The notes below the pieces were generated by a model, which did not search any database, was not told the origin of the DNA, and saw only the letters and a program-made list of their open reading frames with translations. Below are positions 8,966 to 16,191 of a stretch of DNA of 64,000 nt, one piece after another. Positions within the stretch are counted from its first letter, which is position 1. The number at the start of each line of letters is the position of its first letter. The translations under genes were made by a program, and so were the position numbers. The stretch is from assembly GCA_902789735.1 (NCBI GenBank), contig CADAOZ010000002.1, positions 1 to 64,000 of the forward strand, in the 5' to 3' direction. Origin of the DNA: an uncultured Lachnospiraceae bacterium. GTDB lineage: Bacteria > Bacillota > Clostridia > Lachnospirales > Lachnospiraceae.

Positions 8966-9877
8966 TTATTGGACTGTCCCGATCAGATCCGTGACATGTT
9001 CGATCTGATGCCGGACCATGTAGGCTTCGATCCCGTCAATGATCTCCATTGTCAGGCAGGGATTGTGGAACTGCATGGCCCCGGCCGCCACCATCGTGGC
9101 GCCTGCCAGAATGAACTCAATGGCGTCTTCTGCCGAAGCGATCCCTCCCATCCCGATGATGGGAATCTTTACTGCCTGGGCCGCCTGCCAGACCATGCGT
9201 ACAGCGACCGGCTTGATGGCAGGTCCCGACATGCCGCCGGTCTTATTAGCCAGGACAAAAGTCCTGCGCTCGATATCGATCTTCATGCCTGTAATGGTAT
9301 TGATCAGGGAAATGGCGTCCGCGCCGCCCGCTTCCGCCGCCCTGGCCATCTCGGCAATACTTGTAACGTTGGGCGTCAGCTTCATGATGACCGGCTGGGT
9401 GGCGATCCGGCGGATCTTATCAGTGATCCGGAAGAGGGCGTCCGGATCCTGTCCGAAAGCAATGGCCCCTTCCTTTACATTGGGGCAGGAAACATTGATC
9501 TCCAGAAGATCCACCGCTTCTTCCGACAGACGCTCGACGACTGCCAGATATTCCTCTTCGGTCCTGCCGCAGACATTGACGATGACTCTTGTATCGAACT
9601 GCTTCAGGTATTCCAGGTCCCGTTTCACAAAGACCTCCACGCCCGGATTCTGCAGGCCGATGGCGTTCAGCATGCCTCCGTATACTTCTGTGACCCTGGG
9701 GACGGGATTGCCTTCCCAGGGGCTGCTGGCTACGCCTTTGGTCGTCACGGCGCCCAGTCTGTTCAGATCCACAAATTCACTGTATTCCATACCGGACCCA
9801 AAAGTCCCGGAAGCGGTCGTGACCGGATTCTTAAAGGTCACGCCCGCAATACTGACGGATAAATCAGGCTTTGGCAT
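8966..9877 (-). CDS. pyrD: Dihydroorotate dehydrogenase B, catalytic subunit
   Basis: Oxidises dihydroorotate to orotate in UMP synthesis and passes electrons through PyrK to NAD+. The class 1B type is shown by the 303-residue FMN TIM barrel, catalytic Cys131 in INVSCPNVKEG and the neighbouring pyrK. The ATG at 9877 has AGGAGGAAT just upstream and gives MPKPDLSVSIAG. The open frame continues into pyrK, but that extension is out of frame with PyrK and unlikely to be translated. It follows pyrK by 37 bases on the same strand. Confidence 0.96.
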   Translation of the reverse strand: MPKPDLSVSIAGVTFKNPVTTASGTFGSGMEYSEFVDLNRLGAVTTKGVASSPWEGNPVPRVTEVYGGMLNAIGLQNPGVEVFVKRDLEYLKQFDTRVIVNVCGRTEEEYLAVVERLSEEAVDLLEINVSCPNVKEGAIAFGQDPDALFRITDKIRRIATQPVIMKLTPNVTSIAEMARAAEAGGADAISLINTITGMKIDIERRTFVLANKTGGMSGPAIKPVAVRMVWQAAQAVKIPIIGMGGIASAEDAIEFILAGATMVAAGAMQFHNPCLTMEIIDGIEAYMVRHQIEHVTDLIGTVQ

Positions 9878-9914
9878 CTGTATTCCTCCTGCGGGATAAA
9901 AATTGTTCTCTTTG

Positions 9915-10703
9915 TCAGAAGTCGATCTCCTCTGCCGCAAAGACCGGTCCTTCCGTACAGATCCTGGCGTTCCTGACATGGGAATGGGCATCGATCTGCC
10001 GGGTCTTCGTGATGCAGCCCAGGCAGGCCCCAATGCCGCAGGCCATTCTCTCTTCCAGAGAGATATAGCAGCAGGCCCCTGTCTCCCGGGCGAAATCACG
10101 TACAGCACGCAGCATGGGCATGGGACCGCAGGCGCAGATCACATCCGCCTGAATACCGGCCGCCCGGACAGCGTCCAGGACATTCCCTTTTGTGCCGATA
10201 CTGCCGTCCTCTGTCGCGACCAGGACCTCCGCCTCCCGGCGGAATTCGTCCGCCAGGAACAGCTCCCTGTTCCGGTAGCCAAGGACGGCCGTTACAGACC
10301 GGGCCTCCCCTTTCAGGACGGCTGCCAGCTCCAGCATGGGCGGGATGCCGATCCCGCCGCCCATAAGGAGGACTCTTTTCCCCCGCATCCGGCCGGTCTC
10401 ATATCCGTTGCCCAGAAGGCCCAGCATATCGATCCTGTCGCCTGTCTTCAGGCCGGTAAAGGTCTTCGTCCCCCTGCCGGATGCCCGGTAAACAAAGCGG
10501 ATACTTCCTTCCGCAGGGTCCCACCTGCAGACGCTGATGGGCCGCATCAGCAGAGCAGAACTGTCACGGGGATAGAGTCCCGCGAACTGGCCCGGCAGGA
10601 CCTGCCGGGGCGCCTCTCCTTCCGGATAGGCCAGGACCAGGCTGTAAATGCCCTCCGCCAGCTGCCTGCTGTCGAGGACGTTCATGCTTGTTTTCTTCTT
10701 CAT
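9915..10703 (-). CDS. pyrK: Dihydroorotate dehydrogenase B, electron-transfer subunit
   Basis: FAD and [2Fe-2S] subunit that links PyrD to NAD+. The 262-residue protein has an N-terminal flavin-binding barrel (RPISVCRWD), a nucleotide-binding segment (LLMGGGIGIPPMLELA), and a C-terminal iron-sulphur cluster motif in CGIGACLGC plus a later Cys in ARICTEGPVF. It overlaps the plsC stop codon by ATGA, so translation is probably coupled, and it is followed by pyrD. Confidence 0.95.
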   Translation of the reverse strand: MKKKTSMNVLDSRQLAEGIYSLVLAYPEGEAPRQVLPGQFAGLYPRDSSALLMRPISVCRWDPAEGSIRFVYRASGRGTKTFTGLKTGDRIDMLGLLGNGYETGRMRGKRVLLMGGGIGIPPMLELAAVLKGEARSVTAVLGYRNRELFLADEFRREAEVLVATEDGSIGTKGNVLDAVRAAGIQADVICACGPMPMLRAVRDFARETGACCYISLEERMACGIGACLGCITKTRQIDAHSHVRNARICTEGPVFAAEEIDF

Positions 10704-11446
10704 TTCTTAATTAATTCCTTGTTTTTATCATAGGTCTGCTGGATCAGATCCCTGACCTGGTCCGGCAGGGCTGTCTGGGCTTTCCGGTCCATATCCGCCG
10801 TTTCAATGGGCTCGCCATACTCAACAATGACCGGTACCCGTTTGGGACGGGGCATATGGTCTTCCAGCAGATCTCCGGTATTGACAATCGTCACAGGGAT
10901 CACGGGGACTTTGGCCTTGGTCGCCACTTTAAAGCTGCCGGCATGGAAAGGCAGCAGCGTCCCTTCTTCATGGTTGCGGGTCCCTTCCGGGAAGATGAAC
11001 ATATTGATTCCCGCCTTTTCATATTCGATGGCCTTTAAAATGGTCTTCAGGCCCTCCCTGGGATCCTCACGGTTGAGGAAGAGGCAGTGGATATCCCCCA
11101 TCATCACGTTCAGCAGGGGGACTTTGGCCAGCTCCTGTTTGGCCACAAAACCGACCGGCTTCTTCTGCTGGGCCAGGATGACAGCTATATCCAGAATGCT
11201 TCTGTGATTTCCGACGAACAGGACCGGCCTGTCCTGGGGCACATTTTCGAGGCCGATGGTCGTGGTGGGGCCGCCGGCAATGACCCATAGAAATTTGACG
11301 ACCATATGTACATAGCCGTAACGGATCCTGTCACAGGTCTCCGGTGAAAAACGTCCTATGATCCATGTGACGGCGTGCACCAGCAGGCCGATCACCAGAA
11401 CAATGAATAATAATATAAGCGCGATCGCGCCGCGAATGTATCCCAT
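10700..11446 (-). CDS. plsC: 1-acyl-sn-glycerol-3-phosphate acyltransferase
   Basis: Makes phosphatidic acid from lysophosphatidic acid at the inner membrane face. The 248-residue protein has a hydrophobic N-terminal anchor (about residues 6-30), the acyltransferase motif NHRSILD (the NHX4D box) and FPEGTRN. It is the first gene of the plsC-pyrK-pyrD unit on the minus strand, and its stop codon overlaps the pyrK start. It is divergent from pyrC. The mix of a phospholipid gene with pyrimidine genes fits co-regulation of CTP demand, which is inference. Confidence 0.92.
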   Translation of the reverse strand: MGYIRGAIALILLFIVLVIGLLVHAVTWIIGRFSPETCDRIRYGYVHMVVKFLWVIAGGPTTTIGLENVPQDRPVLFVGNHRSILDIAVILAQQKKPVGFVAKQELAKVPLLNVMMGDIHCLFLNREDPREGLKTILKAIEYEKAGINMFIFPEGTRNHEEGTLLPFHAGSFKVATKAKVPVIPVTIVNTGDLLEDHMPRPKRVPVIVEYGEPIETADMDRKAQTALPDQVRDLIQQTYDKNKELIKK

Positions 11447-11584
11447 TCTGTTCCCTTATGCTCCGGTCCGATGTCAGGAGGACCGGATTTTCCTTTCTCC
11501 CGGCTTTCCCGGGTAGTTCTGTTTTATTTGTGCGGCTGCCCGCTTCCTGCAAACGGGTCCGCCTTACTCTCGTACTGCCCTACT

Positions 11585-11596
11585 ATTGTATACAAT
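11585..11596. promoter_or_regulatory. Palindromic operator candidate between plsC and pyrC
   Basis: ATTGTATACAAT is a perfect 12-bp palindrome. On the minus strand it contains a TACAAT -10-like box for plsC. Its form (TTGT-ATA-CAA type) resembles sites of GntR regulators of the FadR/VanR group. No second copy was noticed. Confidence 0.45.
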
Positions 11597-11642
11597 TTCA
11601 GGATTGAATTCTACATGAAAAATAGATACAATCCGCCTGCTG

Positions 11643-11671
11643 TTGCACTCATTTTTCCGAAAGTTTATACT
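11643..11671 (+). promoter_or_regulatory. pyrC promoter
   Basis: TTGCAC (11643-11648) is followed after 17 bases by TATACT (11666-11671). The 5' leader would be only about 36 bases, too short for PyrR-type attenuation. TATAC-type repeats follow the -10 at about 11676-11690. Confidence 0.65.
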
Positions 11672-11713
11672 AATTTATACCAATTATACCAAAAGATACA
11701 AAGAGGATGAACT

Positions 11714-13024
11714 ATGCTGCTGATTCAAAACGCTTATCTGATCAATCCTGCAGATTCCCGGGAAGGGATCTGTGATATCGCCATCGGGAACGGTAAGTTC
11801 CTGGCCATAGAAGCCTCCATCCCGCCGGAACAGGCGGCCGCCCTGGCGGCCGGCCTTCCCGGAGACGGAGAGATCCGGATCATTGACGCCCGGGGTCTGA
11901 CCGCCGCGCCCGGTCTGATCGACACGCACTCTCATTTCCGGGATCCCGGCTTTACCCGCAAAGAAGACCTGCAGACCGGCGCAGCCGCCGCTGCCAGAGG
12001 GGGATATACCTCTGTCATTCTGATGGCCAATGTAAAGCCTGCTGTAGACTGCCCGGAAGCGGTCCGGGATATCCTGGAACGGGGCAGGAAGACGCCTGTC
12101 CATATATATACCTGCGCCAATGTGACCATGGGCATGCAGGGCCGGGAACTCGCTGACCTGAAAGCCCTGGCGGAAGCCGGCGCGGCCGGCTTCACGGATG
12201 ACGGCCTGCCGGTCCTCAATGCCGGCCTGCTGCGGGCAGCCCTGAAGACCGCCGGGCCCCTGGGCCTGCCGGTCTCTCTCCATGAGGAGGATCCCGCCTA
12301 TATCCGGCAGCCGGGCGTCAACGGAGGAGGAAAAGCCGCCGCTTTCCTTGGTCTGGAAGGCGCCGGCCGGGCAGCGGAATATACCATGATCGAAAGGGAC
12401 CTGCAGATTGCCATCGAAGAGGACGCCCCTCTCTGTATCCAGCATATCAGCAGTAAAGAAGGGGTCGACCTGGTGCGCAGGGCCCGGAAGGTCCATCCCG
12501 GAATCCACGCCGAGGCCACGCCCCACCATTTCTCCCTGACAGAGGAGGCGGTCATCCGCAAAGGGACACTGGCCAAGGTCAATCCTCCCTTACGTACCGA
12601 AGAAGACCGCCGGGCCATCATAGACGCCATCGTGGACGGCACCATCGATATCATAGCCACAGACCACGCCCCTCACTGCGCGGACGAAAAAGACAGGCCC
12701 TTTACAAAAGCCCCCAGCGGGATGATCGGCCTGGAAACAGCTCTCTCCCTGGGTATCCGGGAACTGGTCCGGCCCGGTTATATCACCATGCGGCATCTGC
12801 TGGCCCTGCTGACCTGTAATCCGGCGGCTTTCTATCATCTGCCGGCCGGCTCTGTGGAGACAGGCGCCCCCGCCGACCTGGTCCTCTTTGACCCTGAAGG
12901 GACCTGGACCGTGACCGGACAGTTCGCTTCCAAATCCTCCAACTCTCCTTTCATCGGAGAGACCATGCCGGGGGTCGTCCGTTATACCATCTGCGGCGGA
13001 CAGATCGTCTATCAGGCGGACTGA
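11714..13024 (+). CDS. pyrC: Dihydroorotase
   Basis: Cyclises carbamoyl aspartate to dihydroorotate in UMP synthesis. The 436-residue protein is a type I dihydroorotase of the amidohydrolase family. The metal-binding DTHSHFRDPG lies at about 70-80, with further ligands in the QHIS and EATPHH segments and the C-terminal IATDHAPH. It reads away from plsC-pyrK-pyrD, with an upstream AGAGGATGAACT ribosome-binding region. Its product is the substrate of the neighbouring PyrD/PyrK. No pyrF, pyrE, pyrB or carA lies beside it. Confidence 0.95.
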   Translation: MLLIQNAYLINPADSREGICDIAIGNGKFLAIEASIPPEQAAALAAGLPGDGEIRIIDARGLTAAPGLIDTHSHFRDPGFTRKEDLQTGAAAAARGGYTSVILMANVKPAVDCPEAVRDILERGRKTPVHIYTCANVTMGMQGRELADLKALAEAGAAGFTDDGLPVLNAGLLRAALKTAGPLGLPVSLHEEDPAYIRQPGVNGGGKAAAFLGLEGAGRAAEYTMIERDLQIAIEEDAPLCIQHISSKEGVDLVRRARKVHPGIHAEATPHHFSLTEEAVIRKGTLAKVNPPLRTEEDRRAIIDAIVDGTIDIIATDHAPHCADEKDRPFTKAPSGMIGLETALSLGIRELVRPGYITMRHLLALLTCNPAAFYHLPAGSVETGAPADLVLFDPEGTWTVTGQFASKSSNSPFIGETMPGVVRYTICGGQIVYQAD

Positions 13025-13087
13025 CCCGGTCACAGAATATCGCTGCCTTTTCATCCGTCAGGAACAGGCGCTGCCGGGTACACTTTC

Positions 13088-13130
13088 AAACAGCCCGCGG
13101 GAACTGTGTATAATTCCCGCGGGCTGTTTC
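13088..13130. terminator. Bidirectional terminator between pyrC and murF
   Basis: CAGCCCGCGGGAA (13091-13103) pairs with TTCCCGCGGGCTG (13114-13126). TTTC follows on the plus strand and TTTG on the minus strand. Confidence 0.75.
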
Positions 13131-13197
13131 TGTCTGCATATATATTTTTTTGAATATCGTAAAGGTATTGCCGCCCGGCGGGCTTATTGCCCTTATC

Positions 13198-14589
13198 TCA
13201 GCTGTCTGCTCCTTCCAGCAGCGCTTTCGTATAGGCATAGAGTTTTTCCAGGTGCATGCCCCGGCTGGCCTTGAACAGGAAAGCCCTGTCTCCGCCTGCC
13301 AGTCCGGCCAGCTCCGCCATAGCGCTTTCATGATCGGGACAATAACGGACATCCCGCATGCCCCGGGCTGCAGCCTCTTCCGCCATTTTTTCGGAAGCTC
13401 TGCCGACAGCGATCAGGATGTCTGCGCCGCTGTCCGCGGCATAGGCGCCCACCTGCCTGTGCAGGTCTTCTTCATGCGCCCCCTGCTCCAGCATATCGCC
13501 CAGAACAGCAATCTTCAGGGCCGCGGCTGTACCGGACAGGATATCCAGCCCGGCTTTCATAGACGCGGTATTGGCGTTATAAGTATCGTTATAGAGGACC
13601 ACCCCGCCGGGAAGTCTGTCAATGTTCATACGCATGGCTGTAGGCACATAGGAAGCCAGTCCTGCCCGGATCTGCTCTTTCGTCATACCGAAATACAGGG
13701 CGATCGCTGCCGCAGTCATGACAGAATACAGCATATGATGGCCGGGTGCCGGTACTTCCAGGTCAAAGCTGCCTTCCGGGGTGACCGCCCGCAGACAGGT
13801 CATGCCTGTCCGGCTGCCATCCACATCTTCTGCCCGGTAATCACAGGCAGGGGATTCCCCGATCCAGCGGATCTCAAACGGCGTTTTTCCCCGCAGGGTC
13901 GTCAGAAGATCATCATCTCCGTTCAGGACCGCGATTCCGCCTTCCCGCAGGCCGTGGAATATCTCACATTTCGCCTGGAAAATGCCTTCCCGGCTGCCCA
14001 GGTTGCCTATATGGGCATCACCGATATTGGTAATGACCGCAATGTCCGGTTCCCCGATCCGGGTCAGATAATCGATCTCGTCTTTGTGGTTCATGCCCAT
14101 TTCCAGGACTGCGATCTGATGTTCCGGGCCCAGCCGGAAAATGGTCATGGGAAGACCTATATTATTATTGAAATTTCCCTCCGTCTTCAGAACATTGAAT
14201 GCGGCGCTCAGGACCGCGGCGATCATATCCTTGGTCGTCGTTTTGCCTACGCTGCCGGTGACCGCCACCGTCGGGATCCTGAATTTCCTCTTATAATAGC
14301 GGGCCAGATCGCCCATGGCCCGGATCGTATCCGGGACCAGTACGTAATATTTGCCGGGCAGCATCTTCCGGGGCTCTCTGGAGATCACGCAGCCGTCCGC
14401 GCCGCCCTCCAGGGCGCTGTCCAGAAAGTCATGGGCGTCAAACCGTTCCCCGATCAGGGCAAAGAAGACATCTCCTTCTTTCGTTTTTCTGCTGTCGGTT
14501 TCCACATGCCGCAGCGGCATGGCGGGATCGCCCTGCAGGAGTCTGCCTCCTGTGGCTTCTATCAGTTCCTTTACTAATAACTGTTCCAT
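13198..14589 (-). CDS. murF: UDP-N-acetylmuramoyl-tripeptide--D-alanyl-D-alanine ligase
   Basis: Adds D-Ala-D-Ala to the UDP-MurNAc tripeptide, the last cytosolic step of the peptidoglycan precursor. The 463-residue Mur ligase has an N-terminal substrate-binding domain, the P-loop TGSVGKTTTKD at about 112, the central motif NYN-type segment NNNIGLPMTIFRLG, and a C-terminal ligase domain with DTYNANTASM. It sits 43 bases after ddl, which makes the D-Ala-D-Ala it uses, so the two are almost certainly one transcript. Confidence 0.96.
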   Translation of the reverse strand: MEQLLVKELIEATGGRLLQGDPAMPLRHVETDSRKTKEGDVFFALIGERFDAHDFLDSALEGGADGCVISREPRKMLPGKYYVLVPDTIRAMGDLARYYKRKFRIPTVAVTGSVGKTTTKDMIAAVLSAAFNVLKTEGNFNNNIGLPMTIFRLGPEHQIAVLEMGMNHKDEIDYLTRIGEPDIAVITNIGDAHIGNLGSREGIFQAKCEIFHGLREGGIAVLNGDDDLLTTLRGKTPFEIRWIGESPACDYRAEDVDGSRTGMTCLRAVTPEGSFDLEVPAPGHHMLYSVMTAAAIALYFGMTKEQIRAGLASYVPTAMRMNIDRLPGGVVLYNDTYNANTASMKAGLDILSGTAAALKIAVLGDMLEQGAHEEDLHRQVGAYAADSGADILIAVGRASEKMAEEAAARGMRDVRYCPDHESAMAELAGLAGGDRAFLFKASRGMHLEKLYAYTKALLEGADS

Positions 14590-14632
14590 TCTCTGTCCTC
14601 TGTCTGTTTTCTTTCCGCGGGATCTTTCTGTC

Positions 14633-15685
14633 TCAGACTCTCCGGATATCCGCCCCTTTTACGATCAGTTCACAAAGCTCATCATATTCAATGCCTACCG
14701 CAGCTGCTTCCTGCGGCACCAGGCTGGTAGGGGTCATACCGGGCAGGGTATTGACTTCCAGGAAGTAGACCCGGTCATCCTCTGTCACCATGAAATCACT
14801 GCGCGAATAGGTGTGCAGGCCCAGGATCTTATGGACCCGGAGGGCCATCTCGCCCATCTTTTTTTCCACAGCGGGATTGCAGCGTCCGGGGCAGATCTCC
14901 ACAGTGGCACCTGCCACATATTTATTGGAATAATCATAGCCGCCCTTGACCGGAGCTATCTCGACAGAAGGCAGCGGCCTGCTGTTTAATACTGCGCAGG
15001 TGAATTCCCTTCCCTCGATCAGCTGCTCGATCAGCAGCTGGTCGTCATATTCCAGACAGGCCCTGACAGCCTGCTCCAGGGCATCTTTTTCCCTGACAAT
15101 ATATACGCCCAGGGAGGAACCGCCGCCGGGGGTCTTGACCACACAGGGGACCTGCGTCGCCTGCAGGATGGCAGGAATGTCTTCCTCCCGGACATGCTCA
15201 TAGGCGGCCCACGCCGGCGTCTGCACGCCTTCCGGGGCTACCAGTTTTTTCGTCATGATCTTATTCATGGCAATACCGGCGCCCAGATATCCGGAACCTG
15301 TATAGGGAATGCCCAGCAGGTCGAACGCAGCCTGGACACGGCCGTCTTCTCCATTGGCACCATGCAGGGCCATAAAGACCACATCCGCAGCCTGACAGAT
15401 TTCCAGTACTCCCTCCCCGAAAATGGAAGGGGACTGCAGTTTTCTGGATCTGCGTACCTGTTTCAGATCAGGGGCCGTTCCATCAAAGGACACGGGCCGG
15501 ATCTCCGGCAGATGCTCGAACAGCGCAGCGGGATCTCCTTCTGTAATCCCTTCCAGCCCCATGAACATGTCCACCAGAACTGCCCGGTGTCCTTTCCTCC
15601 GCAGGGCCGTACAGATTTTTGTCCCTGAGATCAGAGAGATATTTCTCTCTGTACTGAGTCCTCCGCATAATACAACAATATTCAT
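14633..15685 (-). CDS. ddl: D-alanine--D-alanine ligase
   Basis: Makes D-Ala-D-Ala from two D-Ala and ATP for MurF. The 350-residue ATP-grasp protein starts MNIVVLCGGLSTERNISL and has the metal-binding RSDFMV and EVNTLPGMT segments. The omega-loop has a Lys-Tyr pair (NKYVAG), as in D-Ala-D-Ala rather than D-Ala-D-Lac enzymes, which points to a normal vancomycin-sensitive precursor. The ATG at 15685 is chosen because AAGGAG lies six bases upstream. It is the first gene of ddl-murF. Confidence 0.95.
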   Translation of the reverse strand: MNIVVLCGGLSTERNISLISGTKICTALRRKGHRAVLVDMFMGLEGITEGDPAALFEHLPEIRPVSFDGTAPDLKQVRRSRKLQSPSIFGEGVLEICQAADVVFMALHGANGEDGRVQAAFDLLGIPYTGSGYLGAGIAMNKIMTKKLVAPEGVQTPAWAAYEHVREEDIPAILQATQVPCVVKTPGGGSSLGVYIVREKDALEQAVRACLEYDDQLLIEQLIEGREFTCAVLNSRPLPSVEIAPVKGGYDYSNKYVAGATVEICPGRCNPAVEKKMGEMALRVHKILGLHTYSRSDFMVTEDDRVYFLEVNTLPGMTPTSLVPQEAAAVGIEYDELCELIVKGADIRRV

Positions 15686-15783
15686 ATCATTCTCCTTCAA
15701 ATCGGATCCGGTACCCCAGAACGGCTGTTTCCTGTCATCCGGCGTACACGGAGAATCCTGTCATTCCTGTTTTGCTGCCTTAT

Positions 15784-15812
15784 AGCATACCATACTTCCC
15801 CCTTTGTATAAA
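15784..15812 (-). promoter_or_regulatory. Candidate ddl-murF promoter
   Basis: TTTATA (15807-15812) is followed after 17 bases by TATGCT (15784-15789), with TG one base upstream of the -10. Confidence 0.5.
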
Positions 15813-16133
15813 GAATCAGTCTCTGTACATGCCGGCCGGCAGCTGCACCCGGAAACCTGCACAGGGGCATTGTCACGATTCGGACAATTGTATTTTCGCA
15901 TCCATCCTGTAATATAAATATTACTTCGGGCTATATTCTAATATCCCAAACTAATCAATTCTCTTTCATCTCCTATGCCGCGTACAGGCAGGAACTCTGC
16001 TTTGAAATATATATGGCTCAGCTGTTCACAATTATATCATAGGGAAATCCGGAAATGCTGTTCCGGATCACCTGCTGTCAGTCACAAAGCAGCAGAACCT
16101 TATCGGAATGGCCGCCTGTCATGCGCATATCTG

Positions 16134-16165
16134 AAAAAATCCGGCCGTCCCAGGGACGGCCGGAT
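16134..16165 (-). terminator. Terminator of the first glycogen phosphorylase gene
   Basis: ATCCGGCCGTCC (16139-16150) pairs with GGACGGCCGGAT (16154-16165) around CAG. On the minus strand a T run follows (16134-16138). Confidence 0.88.
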
Positions 16166-16191
16166 TGTCTATTACTGTTTTAGAGACAGGT

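Larger units (their letters stand above)
15686..16191. other. Intergenic region between glgP and ddl
   Basis: About 500 bases without a credible gene. It contains the ddl promoter and, at its left end, the terminator of the phosphorylase gene. The middle (15890-16060) is AT-rich, with a TATAAT on the minus strand near 16030 that heads no recognisable coding region. I see no tRNA or known structured RNA. Confidence 0.55.

Noticed and set aside
9878-10108. N-terminal extension of PyrD into pyrK
   Set aside because: The ATG at 9877 has a perfect ribosome-binding site and the normal family start; the extension reads PyrK sequence in the wrong frame.
15860-16060. Small gene behind the minus-strand TATAAT near 16030
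   Set aside because: The only frames after it are a few codons long and lack homology.
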